Assembly (NCBI GenBank): GCA_016295275.1
Contig: JAEDLN010000167.1
Location: 1 to 5,246 of the forward strand
Length of the DNA: 5,246 nt
Reading direction: 5' to 3'
Source: Kiritimatiellia bacterium
GTDB lineage: Bacteria; Verrucomicrobiota; Kiritimatiellia; RFP12; UBA3636
Below are positions 1-5,246 of this stretch, in pieces (position 1 is the stretch's first letter; every line of letters begins with the position of its first letter). Under the pieces are notes generated by a model. The model ran no database searches. It saw only the letters and a list, made by a program, of their open reading frames with translations, and was not told where the DNA came from. The position numbers were made by a program, and so were the translations under genes.

Positions 1-145
1 CGCGCCGATGGCGCGGCGGCGCGAGCCGGGAGGCCCGGCGGCCAAGCATCGCGCCATACCGCTACGGGACCGCACAACAGGGCAGGGCGATGCGCCACGG
101 GACTGCGCGACGGGGTACGCCACCGCCCACGTGCGGCGGTGACGC
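1..145. repeat. GC-rich cluster of short inverted repeats, non-coding
   Basis: This stretch is extremely GC-rich and is a chain of short perfect inverted repeats. CGCGCC/GGCGCG sits at 1-6 and 10-15 with a 3-nt loop. GCCGGG/CCCGGC sits at 25-30 and 34-39 with loop AGG. GCATCGC/GCGATGC sits at 46-52 and 87-93 as a long-range pair. CACCGCC/GGCGGTG sits at 121-127 and 135-141 around a CACGTG core. Composition drops abruptly to A/T-rich sequence after about position 180, where the promoter of the next gene begins. A frame is open from 1 to 207, but its Arg/Ala/Gly-rich translation looks like a by-product of composition. It may be one copy of a dispersed intergenic repeat, because the right end of the window has similar structure; that is inference. 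Confidence 0.5.
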
Positions 146-184
146 GCGCCCAAAAAACGGGGGATAAGCCGGGCGAAAGATGGT

Positions 185-213
185 TTGCTTTTCCGAACGG
201 AATATGACAAAAT
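185..213 (+). promoter_or_regulatory. Candidate sigma-70-type promoter with internal dyad, for the acyl-CoA synthetase
   Basis: A -35-like TTGCTT (185-190) is followed after exactly 17 nt by a -10-like CAAAAT (208-213). The same -35 hexamer and spacing recur in front of the PEPCK gene, which supports both calls. The spacer holds a perfect interrupted palindrome, TTCCG-AA-CGGAA (191-202), placed where a repressor could block polymerase. Transcription would begin near 220, giving a leader of about 70 nt. The -10 match is only 4 of 6, so confidence is moderate; TATGAC at 203-208 is a competing -10 without a good -35. Confidence 0.4.
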
Positions 214-272
214 GAAAAAAGCGGGCTGGAATTTTGAAGCACGCGAAATCCGTATCTGTTTTTTTAATGACT

Positions 273-278
273 GAGGAG
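273..278 (+). promoter_or_regulatory. Ribosome-binding site deciding the synthetase start
   Basis: GAGGAG lies 9 nt before ATG 288, a strong Shine-Dalgarno match at good spacing. The in-frame alternatives TTG 234 and ATG 267 lack a comparable site: ATG 267 is preceded by a pyrimidine run and TTG 234 by GGGCTGGA-type sequence. The site therefore favours the shorter 556-residue protein. Confidence 0.75.
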
Positions 279-287
279 ACTGTCAGC

Positions 288-1958
288 ATGCCTACCATTC
301 GCACGTTGTTGGTGGACGCCGCCGCGAAATGTCCGGACCGGGAATTTGTCCGTTGGAAAGCAAACCATGTTTGGCACAACTGGACCTTCCGGGAGCTGTT
401 GAAGCAGACCCGGATTGTCTCTGAAATGCTCTCGCTTCTCAAATTGAAACCGGGCGACAGGGTTGCCGTCGTCATGGAGAACAGGGCGGAATGGATGTCG
501 GCGTACTTGGGCATTGCCTGTTGCGGGTTGACGGTTGTTCCCGTCGACTATCGTCTTCAAGCGGTGGAGCTCTCGCACATTTTGCGCGATTCGGAGACGA
601 AGGCGGTTTTCGCGTCTGCGCCGGTCTGGACGGTTTTGCGCGAAATCGAAGCGGATTTGCGGACGCTTGAGAGCATTGTGATGCTGGATGGCATCGTGAC
701 GGCGCAGTTCAAGGACAATGGTGTCGTCCACTGCGATTTTTCGACGCTTGCGCTGCAAGTCGAGAACCGTGCGAAGGACGCCGAATCCTTTTTCAACCGG
801 ACGGGGCCGGATGAAGAAACGCCGGCGTCCATCATCTACACATCCGGCACGACGGGGCGTTCGAAGGGCGCGATTCTTTCGCATCGCAATTTCTGTTCGC
901 AGATTCGTGCCCTCGAGTTTTTCCAGGTCAAGCCGGAAGACAACTTCCTGCTGGTCTTGCCGCTCTATCATGCCTTTGCCTTCTCGGCCTGTTTCGTCGT
1001 ACCGTTGGCGGCCCGCTGTTCGGTTTCCATGGTGGAAAACATGCGCACGATTCCGGAAAACATGCGGGAAACGCAGCCGACGGTTTTGCTGGCGGTTCCG
1101 CTGCTGGCGGAAAAGATGATGAATGCCATCCAACGCAAGCTGTCCAAGAATCTGCTGGCAAAGACGATGCTTTCGATTGGACTCGGCAAGGCGGTCGGGC
1201 GCAAAATCATCGACAATCTCGGCGGCCGGCTGCGGCTGTTGATCTGCGGTGGCGCGGCATCGGATATCAAGATGCTCAAGAAATGGGCGCGGCTCGGCAT
1301 TGCGACGCTCGAAGGATACGGTTTGACGGAGACGTCCCCCATTTGCGCCGTCAATCCGCAAGACCGGATTCGCCTTGGCACGGTCGGTCCCGTTTTGCCG
1401 GGCAACGAGCTTCGCATTGCGGATCCGAACGAGGAAGGCGTAGGGGAGATCGAAGTGCGCGGTCCGTGCGTCATGAAGGGATATTTCCGCAATGAGAACG
1501 CCACGAAAGAAGCCTTTGACAACGGCTGGTTCCGGACGGGCGATCTCGGAAAGCTCGACGGGCAAGGCTACCTGATGATCACGGGACGCAAGAAGAACAT
1601 GATCGTCAACCGCGAGGGCAAGAACATCTATCCGGAAGAAGTCGAGAGTTATCTGGCAAATTGTCCGCACATCTTGGAGTCGCTCGTACTCGGCTATCAT
1701 ATCGAGGAGGAAGGGAAGGGCGAACATGTCGGCTGTATGCTGGTCGCCAATATGGAGCGTTTCGAAGAGGAGCGCAAAGCGGGATCGTCCTCGCCGCTGA
1801 CGGATGAAGAGATTCGCGACATTTGTCTTGCGGAGGCTCGCGAAGCGCTTCGCGGAATCGCCACCTATAAACATCCGCGGAAGATCGTCGTGAAGTTCGA
1901 GCCGTTCCAGAAAACGCAGACGTTGAAAATCAAGCGCTTTCTGTATTCGCTGGATTAG
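288..1958 (+). CDS. AMP-forming acyl-CoA synthetase (long-chain fatty acid-CoA ligase type)
   Basis: This gene encodes a cytosolic or membrane-associated adenylate-forming ligase of 556 residues. Such enzymes activate a carboxylic acid with ATP to an acyl-AMP and transfer the acyl group to CoA, feeding lipid synthesis or oxidation. Motifs are in family order: LPLYHAFAF (about 225-233), preceded by the phosphate-binding YTSGTTGRSKG (184-194); YGLTETSP (344-351); GWFRTGDLG with the ribose-binding Asp (413-421); GRKKNMIVNREGKNIYPEE at the domain hinge (433-451); and TQTLKIKR (543-550), where Lys547 fits the catalytic lysine of the small C-terminal domain. That last motif lacks the usual Gly before Lys and resembles the T-x-K-x-KR form of long-chain ligases, so a fatty acid is the best guess; the exact substrate cannot be read. 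ATG 288 is chosen because GAGGAG (273-278) lies 9 nt upstream; in-frame TTG 234 and ATG 267 are alternatives. All key motifs are intact. It appears monocistronic, with 259 nt to the next gene. Confidence 0.93.
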   Translation: MPTIRTLLVDAAAKCPDREFVRWKANHVWHNWTFRELLKQTRIVSEMLSLLKLKPGDRVAVVMENRAEWMSAYLGIACCGLTVVPVDYRLQAVELSHILRDSETKAVFASAPVWTVLREIEADLRTLESIVMLDGIVTAQFKDNGVVHCDFSTLALQVENRAKDAESFFNRTGPDEETPASIIYTSGTTGRSKGAILSHRNFCSQIRALEFFQVKPEDNFLLVLPLYHAFAFSACFVVPLAARCSVSMVENMRTIPENMRETQPTVLLAVPLLAEKMMNAIQRKLSKNLLAKTMLSIGLGKAVGRKIIDNLGGRLRLLICGGAASDIKMLKKWARLGIATLEGYGLTETSPICAVNPQDRIRLGTVGPVLPGNELRIADPNEEGVGEIEVRGPCVMKGYFRNENATKEAFDNGWFRTGDLGKLDGQGYLMITGRKKNMIVNREGKNIYPEEVESYLANCPHILESLVLGYHIEEEGKGEHVGCMLVANMERFEEERKAGSSSPLTDEEIRDICLAEAREALRGIATYKHPRKIVVKFEPFQKTQTLKIKRFLYSLD

Positions 1959-1991
1959 GTCGGCTTCGGGCGGCCGTTTCGGCGAAAACAA

Positions 1992-2039
1992 GATTGCGCC
2001 GTTTTGCCGGGCGAGGAACGGGCGGCTTCCGGCGCAATC
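1992..2039. other. Long stem-loop after the synthetase gene, possible factor-dependent terminator or mRNA stabiliser
   Basis: A perfect 10-bp stem, GATTGCGCCG (1992-2001) with CGGCGCAATC (2030-2039), encloses a second 4-bp stem GCCG/CGGC (2006-2009 and 2023-2026). The two are separated by an internal loop of T's and TTC, with a 13-nt apical loop. It begins 34 nt after the synthetase stop codon. No T-run follows directly, so it is not a classical intrinsic terminator. It could mark the 3' end of the synthetase mRNA by another mechanism. Confidence 0.5.
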
Positions 2040-2111
2040 CGCTGTCGGCAGGCTTCCGTTTGTTCCCAAGAACGGCGGCTTGCTTCGGTCTTGTATCCGG
2101 CGTGTTTTTTC

Positions 2112-2140
2112 TTGCTTTCGAATTTCCTTTTGCGTATGAT
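2112..2140 (+). promoter_or_regulatory. Promoter of the PEPCK gene
   Basis: TTGCTT (2112-2117) and TATGAT (2135-2140) are separated by exactly 17 nt. The -10 hexamer matches the consensus at 5 of 6 positions and the -35 at the three conserved TTG positions. The surrounding sequence is T-rich in an otherwise GC-rich region. Transcription would start near 2147, leaving a leader of about 70 nt before ATG 2218. This makes the PEPCK gene independent of the upstream synthetase. Confidence 0.6.
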
Positions 2141-2204
2141 TGTCTACCAAATTTTCCGAGCGCCGATTTTCTTTCAGACAACGGTTCTCGGGCAACCACT
2201 ATCT

Positions 2205-2208
2205 AGGA
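2205..2208 (+). promoter_or_regulatory. Ribosome-binding site deciding the PEPCK start
   Basis: TAGGAAA centred on AGGA (2205-2208) lies 9 nt before ATG 2218. The frame is open further upstream to TTG 2140, but that codon overlaps the proposed -10 element. Translation therefore must start at 2218 if the promoter call is right. Confidence 0.7.
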
Positions 2209-2217
2209 AAAAGTTCC

Positions 2218-4173
2218 ATGGCAACTAAGAAAACCTGCTGCAAAAAGGCCGGTTGCTGCAAGAAGGCGGCTTCCGTAGCCGAGGAAAAGCAACCCACAAA
2301 GAACGCCAAGCTGCTCGCTTGGGTGGAAGAGTACCGTAAGCTCTGCCAGCCCGATCGCGTCTATTGGTGCGATGGTTCCAAGAAGGAATGGAAGACGATC
2401 TGCGAAGAAATGGTGCAGAACGGCCAGTTCATCAAGTTGACCTCCAAGAATCGCAAGGATTGCTACCTTGCCCGTTCCCACGAGTCCGACGTCGCCCGTG
2501 TCGAAGGTCGCACCTACATCTCCTCGAAGCAGAAGGTCGAAGCAGGTCCCACCAACAACTGGGAAGATCCGGTTGCCCTGAAGGAGACGCTCCGCGGACT
2601 CTACAAGGGTTGCATGAAGGGTCGCACGATGTACGTCATTCCCTTTGCAATGGGTCCTCTCGGCAACCCCATCACCAAGCTTGGCGTTGAGATTACCGAC
2701 TCTCCCTACGTCGTGGTCAACATGGAAATCATGACCCGCGTCGGCAAATCCGTTCTCAAGGAAATCGACAAGGGCGAATACTTTGTTCCGTGCCTGCACT
2801 CCGTCGGCGCTCCGCTCAAGAAGGGCCAGAAGGATGTCGCATGGCCGTGCGCCCCGATGGACAAGAAGTACATCGTCCAGTTCCCCGAGGACGGCGAAAT
2901 CTGGTCGTTCGGTTCCGGCTACGGCGGAAACGCCCTGCTTGGCAAGAAATGCTTCGCGCTTCGCATTGCTTCGACGCTCGCCCGCCGCGAAGGCTGGATG
3001 GCCGAGCACATGCTCATCCTCAAGCTCACCTCTCCGGAAGGCAAGGTCCATTACATGACGGCCGCATTCCCGTCTGCTTGCGGCAAGACCAACCTGGCGA
3101 TGATGCTGCCCCGTCTCGAAGGCTGGAAGCTCGAGACCGTCGGCGACGATATCGCTTGGATCAAGCCCGGCAAGGACGGCCGTCTCTACGCCATCAACCC
3201 CGAGAACGGCTTCTTCGGCGTCGCCCCCGGCACCTCGAAGAACTCCAATCCGAATGCGCTTGATTCCTGCAACAAGAATACCATCTTCACGAACGTCGTT
3301 CTCACGGACGATGGCGACGTGTGGTGGGAAGACATGGGTATCGACGCTCCGGAGCACGGCATCGACTGGCGCGGCAACGATTGCTGGCGTGCCGCCGATC
3401 GTGCGGACAAGATGGTTCCTGTCAAGGGTGCCACCTACGCCGAGTACAAAGGCAAGTATGTTGCCGCCCACAAGAACTCCCGCTTCACCGCTCCTGCCGT
3501 CAATTGCCCGGTTCTCGACAAGGACGGCTTCGACGGTCTCTTCAATGGCGAGCCCGTCGGCGTTCCGGTTGACGCGATGCTCTTCGGTGGCCGTCGCCCC
3601 TCCACGATTCCGTTGGTCAATCAGGCGAAGGACTGGACGCACGGTGTCTTCATGGGCGCCGCCGCCGGTTCCGAAATCACCGCTGCCGTCATCTCCGACA
3701 AAATCGGTCAGGTTCGCCGCGATCCGATGGCCATGCTTCCGTTCTGCGGATACAACATGGGCGATTACTTCATGCACTGGCTGACCATGGCCCTTCGCAC
3801 CGACGCGACCAAGCTGCCGAAGATCTTCTTCGTCAACTGGTTCCGCAAGGATGCCGACGGCAACTTCATGTGGCCGGGCTACGGCGACAACAGCCGCGTT
3901 CTGAAGTGGATCTGCGAGCGCATCGAAGGCAAGGTCGACGCCGTCGACACGCCGATCGGTTTGCTGCCCCGTCCCGAGGATATCGATCTCACGAATTGCG
4001 AAGTTTCCAAGGAAACGCTCGCGGAACTTCTCAAGGTCGATACCGAAGGCTGGAAGAAGGAACTCGCCGGTCTGGAAGAAGATTGGGCCGCCAAGGAGAA
4101 CTTCTACGGACGTCTTCCGTATGCTCTCAAGGCCAAGCTCAACGAAATCAAGGACGCGCTTGAGGCGAAATAA
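2218..4173 (+). CDS. pckG: Phosphoenolpyruvate carboxykinase, GTP-dependent
   Basis: This gene encodes a 651-residue cytosolic enzyme that interconverts oxaloacetate plus GTP with PEP, CO2 and GDP. It serves gluconeogenesis or, in succinate-forming fermenters, CO2 fixation. It belongs to the GTP class, not the ATP class. Visible are CMKGRTMYVIPFAMGPLG (about 132-149), VPCLHSVGAPL (190-200), FGSGYGGN with the PEP-site Tyr235 (231-238), and metal ligands Lys244, His264 and Asp311. The P-loop SACGKTN (286-292) contains the redox-sensitive Cys288 and Lys290. Also present are INPENGFFGVAPGTS (326-340), the substrate arginines of NSRF (Arg422) and FGGRRP (about 459), and the nucleotide-site VNWFRKD (539-545). 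Against the roughly 620-residue animal enzymes it has about 17 extra residues between WWE (369-371) and NSRF, and a Cys/Lys-rich N-terminus with CCKKAGCCKKA (7-17). Codon use is strongly biased (AAG, ATC, CTC), suggesting high expression. It has its own promoter and ribosome-binding site. Confidence 0.97.
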   Translation: MATKKTCCKKAGCCKKAASVAEEKQPTKNAKLLAWVEEYRKLCQPDRVYWCDGSKKEWKTICEEMVQNGQFIKLTSKNRKDCYLARSHESDVARVEGRTYISSKQKVEAGPTNNWEDPVALKETLRGLYKGCMKGRTMYVIPFAMGPLGNPITKLGVEITDSPYVVVNMEIMTRVGKSVLKEIDKGEYFVPCLHSVGAPLKKGQKDVAWPCAPMDKKYIVQFPEDGEIWSFGSGYGGNALLGKKCFALRIASTLARREGWMAEHMLILKLTSPEGKVHYMTAAFPSACGKTNLAMMLPRLEGWKLETVGDDIAWIKPGKDGRLYAINPENGFFGVAPGTSKNSNPNALDSCNKNTIFTNVVLTDDGDVWWEDMGIDAPEHGIDWRGNDCWRAADRADKMVPVKGATYAEYKGKYVAAHKNSRFTAPAVNCPVLDKDGFDGLFNGEPVGVPVDAMLFGGRRPSTIPLVNQAKDWTHGVFMGAAAGSEITAAVISDKIGQVRRDPMAMLPFCGYNMGDYFMHWLTMALRTDATKLPKIFFVNWFRKDADGNFMWPGYGDNSRVLKWICERIEGKVDAVDTPIGLLPRPEDIDLTNCEVSKETLAELLKVDTEGWKKELAGLEEDWAAKENFYGRLPYALKAKLNEIKDALEAK

Positions 4174-4205
4174 GTTCGCGCCACTTGCAACTTCTGATTG
4201 GATTA

Positions 4206-4227
4206 ACGACCTCTGATCGTCAGTCGT
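4206..4227. other. Small bulged hairpin in the PEPCK 3' region
   Basis: ACGA and CTGA (4206-4209 and 4213-4216) pair with TCAG and TCGT (4220-4227) around a TCG loop, with a 3-nt CCT bulge on the left. Eight base pairs in total make it modest. It directly precedes the strong hairpin at 4238-4272, and the two could fold together in the PEPCK transcript. Confidence 0.3.
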
Positions 4228-4237
4228 CTGCAAGAAA

Positions 4238-4272
4238 AAAGCTGCCGTGCGGAAATGCCGCGCGGCAGCTTT
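4238..4272. terminator. Strong hairpin after PEPCK, likely bidirectional terminator
   Basis: AAAGCTGCCGTGCGG (4238-4252) pairs along 15 bp, with one G-T wobble, to CCGCGCGGCAGCTTT (4258-4272) around the loop AAATG. It starts 64 nt after the PEPCK stop. On the + strand the stem ends in TTTCC, so the T-run is short. Read on the minus strand, the same stem is followed by a run of six T's (complement of A 4235-4240). It could terminate both strands, more efficiently on the minus strand, and some + strand read-through into the transporter gene is possible. Confidence 0.65.
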
Positions 4273-4288
4273 CCATGTTTCAAATAAC

Positions 4289-4315
4289 CGAATTGCGGCA
4301 AGCCTGCCGCATTCG
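4289..4315 (+). promoter_or_regulatory. Leader hairpin upstream of the queuosine-precursor transporter
   Basis: CGAAT (4289-4293) and GCGGCA (4295-4300) pair with TGCCGC (4305-4310) and ATTCG (4311-4315) around an AGCC loop. This is an 11-bp stem with a single bulged T at 4294. It lies 32 nt before the transporter start and is followed by an A-rich stretch (4324-4340). No T-run follows, so it is not an intrinsic terminator. A cis-regulatory role is possible, because YhhQ-family genes are sometimes under preQ1 riboswitches. The 4-nt loop does not fit the known preQ1-I consensus. Function is unproven. Confidence 0.4.
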
Positions 4316-4347
4316 CCATTCTCACAAAACAAAAAAGAAATTCATCT

Positions 4348-5031
4348 ATGTCTACGATTCATCATTCGGGTACAGAGGTCTCTGAATTGCCGGTTCCGGA
4401 AGCCGGCTCCGGCAGCGAACTTCGCGACGGCATTCGTCTCATTGCCATTGTTTCCGGCATCTACGTCGGGCTCCAGCTGATTTCGAACATTGCCTCTTTG
4501 AAAATCGGGGTCGTACTCGGTCTGGCGGTCGATCTCGGGACGTTCTGCTATCCGTTTACCTTCACGATTCGCGATTTGGCGCATCGCGTGTTGGGAAAGC
4601 GCGGTGTCACCGGCCTTGTTTTCACCTCCTTCGGGGTCAATCTCGCCGCATCGGCGTATCTGGCGTTGTGCGCCATTGTGCCCGGCGAAGATTCGGAGGC
4701 GGCGGCATCGTTTTCGTTTGTGTTTTCGCCGATGTGGCGTCTCGTCGCAGCGTCTCTCGCGGCCATGCTCCTGAGCGAGTTGGCCGATACGCAAGTATAC
4801 CATTTGGTTCGCAACCGCATGAAAAACCGCCTTTGGATGCGGGTCTTGCTGAGCAATGCGGTTTCCATTCCGATTGACAATCTGGTCTTTTCGCTCGGTG
4901 CCTTTGCCGGTGTTCTGCCGTGGAATGTGGTGTGGGAGATTTTCCTTTTCAATCTCATTGTCAAGGCTGTCGTGAGCGTGATCGGTTTTCCGCTCATCTA
5001 CCTGATTCCGAAACGATTCGATCGGATCTAA
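4348..5031 (+). CDS. yhhQ: Queuosine precursor transporter, YhhQ/VUT family
   Basis: This gene encodes a 227-residue inner-membrane protein of the family that imports queuosine precursors such as preQ0 or preQ1 (E. coli YhhQ), used to make the modified tRNA wobble base queuosine. A Ser/Glu-rich cytosolic N-terminus of about 28 residues precedes six hydrophobic segments, at about 30-48, 52-73, 86-110, 130-148, 165-188 and 194-219. Family signatures are YPFTFTIRDL (68-77), with its Asp at the end of helix 2; SELADTQVY (143-151), with acidic residues in helix 4; and IPIDNLVFSLGAFAG (174-188), with the Asp typical of helix 5. Length is usual for the family. The ATG at 4348 has only a weak A-rich AAGAAA-like ribosome-binding site, but no better start exists. 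No queuosine-synthesis gene is nearby, so transport specificity rests on family membership. It follows PEPCK by 174 structured nucleotides and ends at a clear terminator. Confidence 0.88.
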   Translation: MSTIHHSGTEVSELPVPEAGSGSELRDGIRLIAIVSGIYVGLQLISNIASLKIGVVLGLAVDLGTFCYPFTFTIRDLAHRVLGKRGVTGLVFTSFGVNLAASAYLALCAIVPGEDSEAAASFSFVFSPMWRLVAASLAAMLLSELADTQVYHLVRNRMKNRLWMRVLLSNAVSIPIDNLVFSLGAFAGVLPWNVVWEIFLFNLIVKAVVSVIGFPLIYLIPKRFDRI

Positions 5032-5055
5032 AGCCGGTTTTCCTCATTTGAATGG

Positions 5056-5088
5056 AGACGAATCGCCGTTTGGCGGTTCGTCTTTTTT
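5056..5088 (+). terminator. Rho-independent terminator of the transporter gene
   Basis: AGACGAATCGCC (5056-5067) pairs along 12 bp, with one T-G wobble, to GGCGGTTCGTCT (5072-5083) around a GTTT loop. The stem is followed by a run of T's to 5088 and then GTTT. It begins 24 nt after the stop codon at 5031. This is a textbook intrinsic terminator on the + strand. Confidence 0.93.
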
Positions 5089-5100
5089 GTTTCCACACGC

Positions 5101-5246
5101 CCTGGGGCGGCTCGCCACTGCGGTGCGCGGCTTGGCATCGTGCGCCCCGCTGGGGCGCTGGGGTGACCAGACGCCGCGCCCTGCGCGGGCTGGGAGCCCC
5201 GGCAGGCGGTAGGGGGCGCACGGAGACGCCCCCGGCAAAACTCTCA
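5101..5246. repeat. GC-rich cluster of short inverted repeats, non-coding
   Basis: Right after the terminator the sequence becomes extremely GC-rich and is packed with perfect hairpins that mostly have 3-nt loops. GCGCCCC/GGGGCGC sits at 5142-5148 and 5152-5158. CCGCGC/GCGCGG sits at 5174-5179 and 5183-5188. GGGCT/AGCCC sits at 5187-5191 and 5195-5199, so it competes with the previous stem. GGGGGCG/CGCCCCC sits at 5212-5218 and 5227-5233 with an 8-nt loop. Minus-strand open frames here are Pro/Arg/Ala-rich and have no sign of a real protein. The style matches the left end of the window, suggesting a dispersed intergenic repeat family; the cluster may continue past the window edge. Confidence 0.5.

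Noticed and set aside
1..207. Frame open from the left edge that could be the end of an incoming gene
   Set aside because: The translation is Arg/Ala/Gly-rich with no hydrophobic pattern or motif, and the segment is full of inverted repeats, so openness is explained by GC content. A partial gene cannot be wholly excluded.
212..274. Small upstream frame (20 codons) whose stop overlaps the synthetase ribosome-binding site
   Set aside because: It begins with ATG inside the proposed -10 region, before the likely transcription start near 220, and has no Shine-Dalgarno.
2105..2110. Run of six T's as an intrinsic terminator of the synthetase gene
   Set aside because: No stem of more than about 3-4 bp lies directly upstream; the larger hairpin ends 65 nt earlier. 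The T-run is better explained as flanking the PEPCK promoter.
264..2195. 643-codon open frame on the minus strand across the synthetase gene
   Set aside because: It is a shadow of the synthetase reading frame: Arg/Gln-rich, without domain motifs, and without a start signal of its own.
2140..2217. N-terminal extension of PEPCK from TTG 2140
   Set aside because: TTG 2140 overlaps the proposed -10 hexamer, and a good ribosome-binding site sits before ATG 2218.
2203..4332. Very long (709-codon) open frame on the minus strand across the PEPCK gene
   Set aside because: PEPCK motifs are unambiguous on the + strand. The antisense frame stays open because biased codon use leaves few TTA, CTA and TCA triplets in that register; its translation shows no recognisable domain.
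4289..4340. Canonical preQ1-I riboswitch before the transporter gene
   Set aside because: The hairpin loop is only AGCC, with no long loop able to form the H-type pseudoknot with the A-rich tail, so the known consensus is not met. Retained only as a candidate new element.
5101..5246. Minus-strand Pro/Arg-rich open frames at the right end
   Set aside because: They are short, low in complexity, embedded in GC-rich hairpins and have no credible ribosome-binding site or family resemblance.

Overview
The window carries three complete protein-coding genes, all on the + strand and apparently each its own transcription unit, between two very GC-rich, hairpin-dense non-coding ends. In order they are an AMP-forming acyl-CoA synthetase (288-1958), a GTP-dependent phosphoenolpyruvate carboxykinase (2218-4173), and a six-helix queuosine-precursor transporter of the YhhQ/VUT family (4348-5031). 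I see no tRNA, rRNA, CRISPR array, insertion sequence or phage gene. The gene content is housekeeping metabolism rather than an accessory island.

Organism: a bacterium with GC-rich coding sequence, G/C-biased third codon positions and Shine-Dalgarno starts on two of three genes. A GTP-type PEPCK close to the animal enzyme, with a Lys/Ala/Cys-rich N-terminus, would fit the PVC superphylum (Verrucomicrobiota, Kiritimatiellota or Lentisphaerota), possibly an anaerobic gut lineage. This is a weak inference; no gene here is a phylogenetic marker.

Layout. Positions 1-145 hold a string of short GC-rich inverted repeats with no convincing gene. Positions 185-213 look like a promoter with a perfect dyad inside its spacer, and a good ribosome-binding site fixes the synthetase start at 288. 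The gap 1959-2217 contains a large stem-loop and then a well-spaced promoter (TTGCTT, 17 nt, TATGAT) for the PEPCK gene. The gap 4174-4347 contains three consecutive hairpins: a small one, a strong 15-bp one whose T-run favours termination on the minus strand, and an 11-bp one in the leader of the transporter gene, which has only a weak ribosome-binding site behind an A-rich stretch. A textbook rho-independent terminator ends the transporter gene, and positions 5100-5246 return to GC-rich hairpins resembling those at the left end.

Function: the synthetase activates a fatty or other carboxylic acid to its CoA thioester. PEPCK interconverts oxaloacetate and PEP, in gluconeogenesis or, in fermenters, in the CO2-fixing direction towards succinate. 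The transporter imports a queuosine precursor for tRNA modification. The genes share no obvious pathway. The most unusual points are the CC-Lys-rich N-terminus of PEPCK, the structured leader of the transporter, and the paired GC-rich hairpin clusters at the two ends. I did not find a clearly novel system.
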